From the NCBI RefSeq assembly GCF_000166135.1, contig NC_014666.1, forward strand, positions 6,634,001-6,698,000: 64,000 bases of DNA. Direction: 5' to 3'. This DNA is from Pseudofrankia inefficax. GTDB taxonomy: Bacteria; Actinomycetota; Actinomycetes; Frankiales; Frankiaceae. Each line of letters opens with the position of its first letter. Position 1 is the stretch's first letter. The notes beneath the pieces are model-generated. The model made no database searches, was not told the origin of the DNA, and saw only the letters and a list, made by a program, of their open reading frames with translations. Positions 18,943 through 26,753 of this stretch are shown here, one piece after another. The position numbers and the translations under genes are program-made.

Positions 18943-19058
18943 TTCGCTGGCCGGCGCTCGGGGGCCGGGCGAGTGGCGGCCGTCACTCGGGATTCGCGGA
19001 AGCCTCGGCCGGAGCCGGCAGCGCGGCGCTCCTGGCTGCTCAGCCTGCGCGGCGAGCG

Positions 19059-19072
19059 CGTGAACGCTTACT
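19059..19072. promoter_or_regulatory. Family IV operator-like site, distal copy
   Basis: CGTGAACGCTTACT; on the minus strand AGTAAGCGTTCACG. Its flank GATAAGTAAGCG is identical to that of the site at 56673. It lies in the 468-base gap between the amidohydrolase (18870) and the ABC transporter (19339), which contains no gene that I can support. Confidence 0.45.
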
Positions 19073-19197
19073 TATCAAAACTAACGACCAGAACGGCGCC
19101 TTGCCTCGTTCCGAGCCTGCGCCCATCCCCCGTTTGCGCAGGTCACGGCCGCTCCGGTGACCAGCGGCGCCTGACCGGCGTTGACGTTCCCAGGGCG

Positions 19198-19211
19198 AGC
19201 GTGTATTCACT
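19198..19211 (+). promoter_or_regulatory. Family IV operator-like site, proximal copy
   Basis: AGCGTGTATTCACT, 12 of 14 bases identical to AGCGTGCGTTCACT at 63654. It lies about 128 bases upstream of the transporter ATG at 19339 and suggests the importer belongs to the same regulon as the 46-63 kb genes. Confidence 0.5.
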
Positions 19212-19338
19212 AGCCACGGGCCGAGCCGCTGTGACGCTCGACACATGGTGTCACGAAACGCCCGAACGCGCGGCACCCCGCCCGCCCATTCCGTCATCCG
19301 GGCACCAGGTGGCCGTTGGACGACGTCGGGAGATCCGG

Positions 19339-22305
19339 ATGAGTCATCTCGCCTCGCTTCTGCTCGGGCTCGGCAACGGCGCGGTGTTCGCCGCCCTCGC
19401 GCTCGCCCTCGTGCTGACCTACCGCAGCTCAGGAGTGATCAACTTTGCGACCGGCGCGATCGCGCTCTACGTCGCCTACACCTACGCAGACCTGCGCGAC
19501 GGGCAGTTACTCGTCCCGATTCCCGGGTTACCGACCACCGTCGGGCTGGGAACCGACTCCCTCGGTTTCTTCCCGGCGGCGCTGGGAGCGCTCCTCATCG
19601 GCGCCTTGTTGGGCGCACTGCTCTACGCGGTGGTGTTCCGCAAACTCCTGGACGCGCCACCACTGGCGAAGGCCGTCGCCTCCCTCGGTGTCCTGGTGGT
19701 CATCCAGTCCGTCATGGTCATCCGCGTCGGCGTCGCCCCCGTCAGCGTTGAGGCGATCTTCCCGGCTGACCGGTGGAAACTCGGCTCGCTGCTGGTCCTG
19801 TCCGACCGCTTCTACCTCGCCGTCGCCGTCATCGTCCTGACGCTGGTCCTCACCGCGGTCTTCCGCTTCACCCGGTTCGGCCTGCTCACCAGGGCCACGG
19901 CCTCGTCGCAGACAGGCGCCTACGTCTCCGGCGTCTCGGCGAACCGCGTCGCGCTGACCAACTGGATGATCAGCTGTGCCGTCGCGGGTGCCGCCGGCAT
20001 CCTGATCGCGCCGGTCAGCCCCCTGGCGCCGACGACCTACACCCTGTTCGTCGTCCCCGCCCTCGCCGCGGCGGTCGTCGGCGGGTTCCAGAACCTCGTC
20101 CCCGCCGTCATCGCCGGACTCGTGATCGGCATGGTCCAGGCCGAGGCGCTCTCGCTGGCGGCCCAGCACTCCTGGATGCCGAGGACCGGGTCCGCCGAGC
20201 TGGTGCCCCTGATCGTCATCGTGGTCGCGCTGCTGGCGACCGGGAGGGCGATGCCGGTCCGCGGTGGCCTCGTCCGCCAGTCCCTGGGCCTCGCGCCCCG
20301 GCCGCGCGCGCTCACCCTGCCGACCGTCACCGGCACCGTGATCGGCGTGCTGGCGCTGCTGCTCACCCACGGCTCGTGGCGGGCCGCCGTGATCGGCACG
20401 TTCATCGCCGCGATCATCGGGCTGTCGCTCGTCGTCGTGACCGGCTACGCCGGCCAGGTCTCGCTGGCCCAGCTCGCGCTCGCCGGCGCGGGCGCGTTCC
20501 TGCTCTCGGGCCTCACCCAGAGCTGGCACGTCCCGTTCCCGTTCGCGCCGCTGCTCGCCGCCCTCGGCGCGACCGTCCTCGGCGTGGTCATCGGCCTGCC
20601 CGCGCTACGGCTACGCGGACTCACGCTCGGCGTCGTCACGCTCGCCCTCGCCTACGCCATCGAGGCCGTCTGGTTCCGCAACACCCAGATCGTGTCCACC
20701 GAGGGCGGCAAGGTCACCCAGCCGAAGCTCTTCGGCCTCGACCTTCAGATCGGCTCCGGGCACGCGTTCCCCCGGCTCGCGTTCGGGCTGCTCGTGCTCG
20801 TCGTCCTGGTCGCGGTGGCGTTCGGCGTCGCCAGGCTGCGGATGAGCGCGCTCGGCTCCGCGATGCTGGCCGTCCGGGCGAACGAACGCTCCGCGGCCGG
20901 CATCGGCATCAACGTCGTGCGGATCAAGGTGATCAGCTTCGCCATCGGGTCGTTCATCGCGGGCCTCGGCGGCGCGCTGCTCGCCTACCGGTTCGGGGTC
21001 GTCACGTTCGACTCGTACTCCGCGGTCGGCGGCCTGTCCCTGCTGACCGTCGCCTACCTCGCGGGCGTCACCTCGGTCTGGGGCGGCGTCAACGCCGGCA
21101 TCCTGTCCAGCAGCGGCATCATCTTCATCGCCATGGACCGCTGGGTCCACCTCGGCACCTGGTTCTCCGTCATCACCGGCATCGGCCTGCTGGCCGCCAT
21201 CGTCGGGCACCCCGAGGGCATCGCCAGCGACGGCCACAAGCTCGCCGCGCGCCTCACCGGCTGGCTTGGGAAGCTGCGCCCCGCCTCGGCGGGACCGGCG
21301 GGCGTGCCGGCACTGGCCGGCGCCGCGGCGGGCGGGCCAGCACTGGCCCCCGGGCCGGCGTCGGACGTGGCCGCGTCGGAGGGGTCCGGGGTGGCCGTGC
21401 CGGCGCAGGGTGTCCCGACATCCGCGCCGGGGGCGGAGGCCGGCACCTCGCGCACGCCGCGTGCCGAGGTCCTGGAGGTCGAGGGACTCACCGTGCGCTA
21501 CGGCGGCGTCGTCGCCGTCGACGACGTCCGGTTGCGGGTCGAGCCCGGCAAGATCGTCGGTCTGATCGGCCCGAACGGCGCGGGCAAGACCAGCGCCCTC
21601 GACGCGATCACCGGTTTCGCCCGCGCCACCGGAACGGTCACCCTCGGCGGGAAGCGGATCGACGGCCTGCCACCGCACGCCCGGGTGCACCGCGGTCTGG
21701 CCCGGACCTTCCAGTCCCTGGAGCTCTACGACGAGCTGACCGTCGAGGAGAACGTCTCCGCCGCGCTCACCGGCGTGCGGGGGGCCGAACGCCACCGCCG
21801 GCTGCACACCGCGCTGGAACTGACCGGCATCACCGACCGGGCCGGCCGCAACGCCGGCGAGCTCAGCCAGGGCGAACGCCAGCTCGTCTCCATCGCCCGC
21901 GCCTGCGCGAACAACCCCGGCGTGCTCCTGCTCGACGAACCGGCCGCCGGCCTCGACAGCACCGAGTCCGCCTGGCTCGGCGAACGCATCCGCGGGATCG
22001 CCGCGAACGGCACCGGCGTCCTGCTCGTCGACCACGACGTCGCCCTCGTCCTCGGCGTCTGCGACCACATCTACGTCCTGGAATTCGGCAAGCTCATCGC
22101 CGAAGGCGACCCCGCCGCGATCCGCGCCAACCGCGCCGTCGCCGACGCCTACCTCGGCAACACCCACACGGCCGAGCCCCCGGCGCCCACCACCACCGAA
22201 CCGCCGCCAGGTCCCACGGCGGAGCGGCCGGCAGACCCGGCAGACCCGGCGGGCGCCGCGCCGGCCGACGAGCCAGCCCACGAGACTCCGGCGGTGACGG
22301 CATGA
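19339..22305 (+). CDS. LivH-LivM-LivG fusion: ABC importer permease/permease/ATPase
   Basis: 988-residue triple fusion of a branched-chain-amino-acid-type importer. Residues 1 to about 300 are a LivH-like permease (LTYRSSGVINFATGAIALY), about 320-640 a LivM-like permease (VVTGYAGQVSLAQLALAG), and about 710-960 a LivG-like ATPase. The ATPase has Walker A GPNGAGKTSA, signature LSQGERQL, Walker B VLLLDEP and the switch His in LLVDHD. A Pro/Ala/Gly linker of about 60 residues precedes the ATPase and a low-complexity Pro/Thr tail ends the protein. ATG at 19339 has GGGAG 6 bases upstream. It overlaps LivF by ATGA. No periplasmic binding protein (LivK) is nearby. Such importers can carry aromatic or cyclic acids; the substrate is inferred only from context. 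Confidence 0.9.
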   Translation: MSHLASLLLGLGNGAVFAALALALVLTYRSSGVINFATGAIALYVAYTYADLRDGQLLVPIPGLPTTVGLGTDSLGFFPAALGALLIGALLGALLYAVVFRKLLDAPPLAKAVASLGVLVVIQSVMVIRVGVAPVSVEAIFPADRWKLGSLLVLSDRFYLAVAVIVLTLVLTAVFRFTRFGLLTRATASSQTGAYVSGVSANRVALTNWMISCAVAGAAGILIAPVSPLAPTTYTLFVVPALAAAVVGGFQNLVPAVIAGLVIGMVQAEALSLAAQHSWMPRTGSAELVPLIVIVVALLATGRAMPVRGGLVRQSLGLAPRPRALTLPTVTGTVIGVLALLLTHGSWRAAVIGTFIAAIIGLSLVVVTGYAGQVSLAQLALAGAGAFLLSGLTQSWHVPFPFAPLLAALGATVLGVVIGLPALRLRGLTLGVVTLALAYAIEAVWFRNTQIVSTEGGKVTQPKLFGLDLQIGSGHAFPRLAFGLLVLVVLVAVAFGVARLRMSALGSAMLAVRANERSAAGIGINVVRIKVISFAIGSFIAGLGGALLAYRFGVVTFDSYSAVGGLSLLTVAYLAGVTSVWGGVNAGILSSSGIIFIAMDRWVHLGTWFSVITGIGLLAAIVGHPEGIASDGHKLAARLTGWLGKLRPASAGPAGVPALAGAAAGGPALAPGPASDVAASEGSGVAVPAQGVPTSAPGAEAGTSRTPRAEVLEVEGLTVRYGGVVAVDDVRLRVEPGKIVGLIGPNGAGKTSALDAITGFARATGTVTLGGKRIDGLPPHARVHRGLARTFQSLELYDELTVEENVSAALTGVRGAERHRRLHTALELTGITDRAGRNAGELSQGERQLVSIARACANNPGVLLLDEPAAGLDSTESAWLGERIRGIAANGTGVLLVDHDVALVLGVCDHIYVLEFGKLIAEGDPAAIRANRAVADAYLGNTHTAEPPAPTTTEPPPGPTAERPADPADPAGAAPADEPAHETPAVTA

Positions 22306-23057
22306 CCACGGCCCTCGACCCGACCACGACCCAGACCGCCACCGCGCGGCTGGAATGCGTCGGCCTCACCGGCGGGCGCGGCACGGCGACGGCGTTCCGC
22401 GACGTCGACCTGTCCCTCGCGCCCGGCCGGGTGCTCGCCCTGCTGGGCCCGAACGGCGCAGGCAAGACCACGATGCTGCTCACGCTCGCCGGCCTGCTGC
22501 CACCGCGGGCCGGCGCGATCCTGGTCGACGGCACGAAGCTGCGGACCGGCCGGCCGGCGACGGCGAACCGGGCCGGGATCGTGCTCGTCCCGGACAACCG
22601 CTCGCTGTTCACCACCCTGTCCGTCGAGGAGAACCTGAAGGTCGCGGCCCGCCGCGGCGGGCCGAAGCCCCGGGACATGCTGGAGATCTTCCCCGCGCTC
22701 GCCGACCGGTGGAGGCTCGCGGCCGGGGCCCTGTCCGGCGGCGAGCAGCAGATGCTCGCGATGGCCCGGGCGCTCATCCAGCAGCCTCGGGTGCTGCTCA
22801 TCGACGAGCTCAGCCTCGGCCTCGCCCCGCTCATCGTCGAAAGCCTGTTCCAGGCGGTCCGGCGGATCGCCGCCGACCACGGCTGCGCCGTCGTGCTCGT
22901 CGAGCAGTACGCGAAGCTCGCGATCGCGGCCGCCGATGACGTCGTCGTGCTCTCCCGCGGCCGCATCGTGCTGCGTGGACCGGCCAGCGAGCTCGGCGAC
23001 CAGGTCGACCGCCTGGAGACGCTCTACTTCGACACGGCGGCGCCGACCGAGGCCTGA
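22302..23057 (+). CDS. LivF-like ABC transporter ATPase
   Basis: 251-residue ABC ATPase of the LivF type, the second nucleotide-binding subunit of the importer encoded by the preceding gene. Walker A is LLGPNGAGKTTM, signature LSGGEQQML, Walker B VLLIDELSLGL, and the C-terminal VLVEQYAKLA segment is typical of LivF. The start overlaps the fusion gene's stop (ATGA), so the subunits are made in fixed ratio. An LLM-class enzyme follows 32 bases later, probably in the same operon. Confidence 0.92.
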   Translation: MTTALDPTTTQTATARLECVGLTGGRGTATAFRDVDLSLAPGRVLALLGPNGAGKTTMLLTLAGLLPPRAGAILVDGTKLRTGRPATANRAGIVLVPDNRSLFTTLSVEENLKVAARRGGPKPRDMLEIFPALADRWRLAAGALSGGEQQMLAMARALIQQPRVLLIDELSLGLAPLIVESLFQAVRRIAADHGCAVVLVEQYAKLAIAAADDVVVLSRGRIVLRGPASELGDQVDRLETLYFDTAAPTEA

Positions 23058-23089
23058 CTGGGACTCCGAGACACCCGACTGGGGAGAGC

Positions 23090-24010
23090 GTGAAGCTGTC
23101 ATTCCCGATGCCGCACCTGGTCCGGCTCAAGGCCAACCACCAGCCGTGGGAAGCCGCGGTGACGGGCGCGGACCAGACCCGCCTGGCGAAATGGGCCGAC
23201 AAGCTCGGCTACGCGATGATCAGCGTTCCGGAACACCACATCATCCCGAGCGCGCACGTCGAGCTCTCCGGCGCGCACTACCTGAGCGCCTACCCGAGCA
23301 TGGCCTACTTCGCCGGGGCCACCGAGACGATCCGGGTCAACTCCTGCATCGCCATCCTGCCCGTGCAGCACCCGATCGTGACCGCGAAGTCCCTGGCCTC
23401 GATCGACTGGCTGTCCGGCGGCCGGGTCACCGTCACCTTCGGCGTCGGCTGGCTGGAGGACGAGTTCAACCTGCTCGGCGTGCCCTTCCACGAACGCGGC
23501 GCCCGCAGCGAGGAGTACATCCAGGCGATTCTGGAGCTGTGGACGAAGGACTCCCCCGAGTTCACGGGCCGGTTCGTGTCCTTCAAGGACGTCGCGTTCG
23601 AGCCGAAGCCGGTCCAGAAGCCGCATCCACCCGTCTGGTTCGGCGGCGACGCGCCCGCCGTCCTGCGCCGCGTCGCGCGCTACGCCAGCGGCTGGTGGCC
23701 GTTCCTCACCAGGCCCGAGGACATCCCCTCGAAGATCGACTACATCAGGTCCCAGCCGGACTACAACGGGGCGCTCACCGACGTGTTCTACGGCCTCGGC
23801 ACCGCCCGCGTCGGCGAGGGCCACACCGTCCAGAAGGACCCGCACGCCCGCCCCGGCATGACCAAGGACGAGCTCGTCGACCGCCTAGGCTGGTTCCAGG
23901 AGCTGGGCGTCACGATGAGCGCCGTTCCCCTGCCCAGCCTGGCGAGCATCGAGGAGTACTTCGACTATGCCCAGTGGGTAGCCGAGGAGATCATGCCCGC
24001 CGTCGCCTGA
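23090..24010 (+). CDS. LLM-class F420-dependent oxidoreductase
   Basis: 306-residue luciferase-like TIM-barrel oxidoreductase. Visible family segments are WADKLGYAMISVPEHH, the GGRVTVTFGVGWLEDEF loop that follows the flavin or F420 pocket, and a C-terminal GVTMSAVPLP region. The start is GTG at 23090 with GGGGAG 3-4 bases upstream. It is the last gene of the transporter operon, so it probably acts early on the imported compound. Whether it uses F420 or FMN cannot be told by eye, but actinobacterial members of this size usually use F420. Confidence 0.85.
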   Translation: MKLSFPMPHLVRLKANHQPWEAAVTGADQTRLAKWADKLGYAMISVPEHHIIPSAHVELSGAHYLSAYPSMAYFAGATETIRVNSCIAILPVQHPIVTAKSLASIDWLSGGRVTVTFGVGWLEDEFNLLGVPFHERGARSEEYIQAILELWTKDSPEFTGRFVSFKDVAFEPKPVQKPHPPVWFGGDAPAVLRRVARYASGWWPFLTRPEDIPSKIDYIRSQPDYNGALTDVFYGLGTARVGEGHTVQKDPHARPGMTKDELVDRLGWFQELGVTMSAVPLPSLASIEEYFDYAQWVAEEIMPAVA

Positions 24011-24020
24011 CCGGCGCCGC

Positions 24021-24037
24021 GTTGGGATTTTCCCAAC
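24021..24037 (+). promoter_or_regulatory. Perfect inverted repeat in the IrrE/PIN promoter
   Basis: GTTGGGA-TTT-TCCCAAC is a perfect 7-bp inverted repeat 20 bases before the ATG of the HTH-protease gene. It is a candidate autoregulatory operator for that HTH protein. It lies only 11 bases after the upstream stop, so a terminator role is also possible. Confidence 0.55.
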
Positions 24038-24057
24038 CGATCTAGTAGCATCGGGGC

Positions 24058-25146
24058 ATGCAACGCATCGGCGCGCGGGCGCTGGAACAGATCCAGCGGG
24101 TCCACCCGGGTTCCCTGCAACGGGACCTCGCGGTGGCCATCGACATGACACCAGACGCGTTCTCCCGTGCCCTGAACGACAAGCGCGCCTTCTCCTCGCT
24201 CGAGCTGGCCCGGCTGGCCGACCTCCTGGGCGCCGACATCCACTGGCTGATCACCGGCGAGCCCGACCCCTACCGGATCGTGGTCGCGGCCCGTCATGAG
24301 TTCGACCACGCGACGAGGCGGCGGGATGTGCCCGGCCGCGAGACCGACGACCAGGCCCTGCGCGACATCGCCCTCGCCTACCGGCAGACCGATCCGAACC
24401 CGCGCGCGGCCGTTGCCCTTCCCGGCAGTCCTGACGCCGTCCGCGCCGCGCTGGGTGACGATTTCGTGCGCCCGTTCGCCGACCGGCTGGAACACCGGCT
24501 CGGGGTCGACGTCGTGCGGGTGGCCGACCTGTCCACCGCCTACTCGATCGTCGTCGGCGGGCGGCGGGTGATCGCGCTGCCCGCGACCGGCAACTGGTTC
24601 TGGGAGAACTGGTCGCTGGCCCACGAGCTGGGCCACCTCGTGCTGGGCCACCATGACGAGCCGATCACCGAGGCCGAACGGGATCCGCGCGAGGCCGCCG
24701 CGAACGGATTCGCCGCCGACCTGCTCCTGCCCAAGGACGCGATGGCCGCCGTCGACTGGGACCAGATCGACCTGGCCGGCCTGGCCGATCTCGTCTGGCG
24801 CTGGGGAGTCTCCACCGACGCACTCGCCCGCAGGATTGCCGCCGTGACCGGATACCTGCCCGAGCTGGTCAGGACGTGGGCCGCGCAGCCCACCCAACGC
24901 CTGCTGCGCCGACACCGGCCGGGCGACGGCGGCGTCGACGAGATCACCGCCAGGATGGACGCCGCGGCCCAGCGCCGGTTCCCCCGCGCCCTCCAGGAGG
25001 AGCATCTCGAACGGATCGCGGCCGGCGCGCTGGGTAAGGGGACACTGGCCTGGATGCTCGGCATCGACCCCGACTCGCTGGAGGTCGACACCCCCGCGGT
25101 CCCCGAGGTCCCCATCGACGATCTCGCCAGGGCTCTCGGCCTCTAG
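24058..25146 (+). CDS. HTH (XRE) - ImmA/IrrE family metallopeptidase, putative antitoxin
   Basis: 362-residue two-domain protein. Residues about 12-66 form an XRE-type helix-turn-helix (DLAVAIDMTPDAFSRALNDKR), and residues about 130-260 an IrrE/M78 zinc peptidase with HELGH at 189-193 and the likely third ligand Glu212 in REAAANGFAADLLLP. The C-terminal 100 residues are less conserved. COG2856-type HTH-protease proteins are known as antitoxins paired with PIN-like or other toxins, and the next gene 3 bases away encodes a PIN-like protein. The promoter carries a perfect inverted repeat that could be its own operator. It is unrelated to the surrounding catabolic genes. Confidence 0.85.
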   Translation: MQRIGARALEQIQRVHPGSLQRDLAVAIDMTPDAFSRALNDKRAFSSLELARLADLLGADIHWLITGEPDPYRIVVAARHEFDHATRRRDVPGRETDDQALRDIALAYRQTDPNPRAAVALPGSPDAVRAALGDDFVRPFADRLEHRLGVDVVRVADLSTAYSIVVGGRRVIALPATGNWFWENWSLAHELGHLVLGHHDEPITEAERDPREAAANGFAADLLLPKDAMAAVDWDQIDLAGLADLVWRWGVSTDALARRIAAVTGYLPELVRTWAAQPTQRLLRRHRPGDGGVDEITARMDAAAQRRFPRALQEEHLERIAAGALGKGTLAWMLGIDPDSLEVDTPAVPEVPIDDLARALGL

Positions 25147-25149
25147 CCG

Positions 25150-25692
25150 GTGGCCGTCCTCCTGTTCCCGGACAACACCGTCCTGATCAACTTCGCGGTC
25201 ATCGACCGTATGGACCTGCTCGGCCGGCTGGCGAACGACAATGGCCGGTGGTGTCCGACAGTCGCCGCCGAATGCGCGGCCTCCGGACGTCTGCCCGACC
25301 TCGGTGCGCTCGCCCACGCGAGAGAGATCTTCGGCGCTCCACTGGCTCCCACCCCCGCCGAGCTGCGGGATGCCCAGCTCCTGCGAGCCCAGCTGGCGAA
25401 ACCGGGTGACCACCCGCACAAGCACCTGGGTGAGGCCGAGACCGTCGCCATCATGACCCGACGCGACGTCGACGGCTTCTTCGTCACCGATGACAACGAA
25501 GCCGCACGGCTGGCGACCCGGCACGGCATCCCGGTGATCCGCACCTGGCAGCTGCTCCGGCTCACGGTCAGGGCAGGCTGGGCCGAAGCGGACACCGTCT
25601 GGAGCTATGTCCAGCTCCTGCGGGCTCGCCAGCGCGGCGGACCGCCGGGCGTCACCGACCGGCCGTCGTTCGACAAGTGGCTGCAGTCCTGA
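25150..25692 (+). CDS. PIN-like domain protein, putative toxin of the pair
   Basis: 180-residue protein with a PIN-nuclease-like pattern of acidic residues: Asp8 in LFPDNTVLINF, Glu41 in AAECAASG, Glu95 and Glu97 in LGEAETVAI, and Asp114-Asp115 in FVTDDNEA, followed by the usual short GIPVI strand. These would bind Mg or Mn and cleave RNA. The start is GTG at 25150, 3 bases after the antitoxin stop, so the pair is tightly coupled. A repair or regulatory nuclease is an alternative role. Toxicity is inferred from the pairing alone. Confidence 0.72.
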   Translation: MAVLLFPDNTVLINFAVIDRMDLLGRLANDNGRWCPTVAAECAASGRLPDLGALAHAREIFGAPLAPTPAELRDAQLLRAQLAKPGDHPHKHLGEAETVAIMTRRDVDGFFVTDDNEAARLATRHGIPVIRTWQLLRLTVRAGWAEADTVWSYVQLLRARQRGGPPGVTDRPSFDKWLQS

Positions 25693-25727
25693 CCGGGTGT
25701 CGGCCGCGGTCCTGGGCGGGTGCGCGG

Positions 25728-26384
25728 CTAGAGGACGCCGCGGGCGGTGAGCTCGGAGATGACGCGCTCGCCGGCGACGCGGAAATCGGCGGTCCGCTGG
25801 CGGGCGGCGCCATCGCCGTCGCCCGCGATGATCAGGGCCAGCACCCGTTCCTGCTCAGCGATGATCTCTTCGCGGGTCAGCCCGCTCTCGACACGGAAGA
25901 CCCACGGCAGGAAGCCCGCGAAGGCGCGCAGCTCGGCCCGTAGCCGCCTGGAGCCCCCGGCCCGGTGCTGCGTACGCAGGATCTCCGGGACGATCTCGCC
26001 GATTCGGTCGATCGAGCCGGCGGACCTCAGCTCCTCCACCAGCCGCTCCAGCTCCGCGACCACGGCGGGGTCCCGCCGCGCCGCGAGCCGCGCCACCGCG
26101 ACGCCGCTGAGCAGGCCCATGACCTCGAAGTCGTCCATCACCGACTCGGCGTCGAACGGCTCGACGAACACCCCTCGGTGGTGGCGGATCGAGACGATCC
26201 CGTCCCGTTCCAGCATGACCAGGCCCTCCCGGACCGGGCTGCGGGACAGGCCGAGGGTCTCGCCGACCTCGACGAGGTCGACGCGCTGGCCGGAGCGCAG
26301 CCGTCCCTCGAAGATCTCCTCCATCAGGTAGTCGACGACGGCGTTGCTCGCCTTCGCGAGCTTGACGGTTCTACTGGGCGACAC
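25728..26384 (-). CDS. GntR family transcriptional regulator (FCD/FadR subfamily)
   Basis: 218-residue regulator. Residues about 8-75 are a winged helix-turn-helix with the GntR signature (LRSGQRVDLVEVGETLGLSR then SPVREGLVMLERDGI). The remainder is an all-helical FCD-type effector domain. The start is GTG at 26384. It is convergent with the PIN gene and divergent from the double acyl-CoA dehydrogenase gene at 26754, with 369 bases between them, so it may control that gene in response to an acyl-CoA or organic acid. The AT-rich site at 26701 is a possible target, but it does not look like the known FadR sequence. Confidence 0.87.
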   Translation of the reverse strand: MSPSRTVKLAKASNAVVDYLMEEIFEGRLRSGQRVDLVEVGETLGLSRSPVREGLVMLERDGIVSIRHHRGVFVEPFDAESVMDDFEVMGLLSGVAVARLAARRDPAVVAELERLVEELRSAGSIDRIGEIVPEILRTQHRAGGSRRLRAELRAFAGFLPWVFRVESGLTREEIIAEQERVLALIIAGDGDGAARQRTADFRVAGERVISELTARGVL

Positions 26385-26700
26385 GGCGGCGGTCCTAGGG
26401 CGATCGGCCGGAACCGGCGCTGCGCGCCTTCGGCCACTCCGCCTGGTTCGGGCGCTGAGCGCCCTCTCCTGTGTGGTTCTCGGCTGGGGCGGCAGATGCG
26501 GGTGGGCGCTGGTCCAGGGTTCGGATCTTGGTTACGTCTCGTCTTCAACCCCTCAGTGGAACTGCGCTGTTGCGCCTGACGAGGTGGTGTGAGGTCTGAG
26601 GGCAACAAGTGTACGGGGCAGGATCTTGACGGGGTCGTGGCCGAGGCCGGGGAGCAACCTCACCCATGACCTGGGTCTGGATGCTTAGATGAGGTAAGTG
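26385..26700. other. Intergenic stretch without a supported gene
   Basis: I see no credible coding sequence here. The short open frames lack ribosome sites and family features. The only structure noted is a small perfect hairpin, GGGCGC-TGA-GCGCCC, at 26450-26464. Confidence 0.5.
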
Positions 26701-26715
26701 AATTATGAATCAAAG
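26701..26715 (+). promoter_or_regulatory. Family II AT-rich operator-like site
   Basis: AATTATGAATCAAAG lies about 40 bases upstream of the double-dehydrogenase ATG. It shares TATGAATCA with the minus strand of 30891 and ATTATGAAT with 18924. Confidence 0.45.
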
Positions 26716-26753
26716 TTGACGGGCAAGCGCCCCCGAGTCGGAGCGTCACGCAC

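Noticed and set aside
26344-26592. Possible 82-residue protein in the gap before the double dehydrogenase
   Set aside because: No ribosome site, no recognisable family or convincing membrane segment, and the composition is that of non-coding high-GC DNA.
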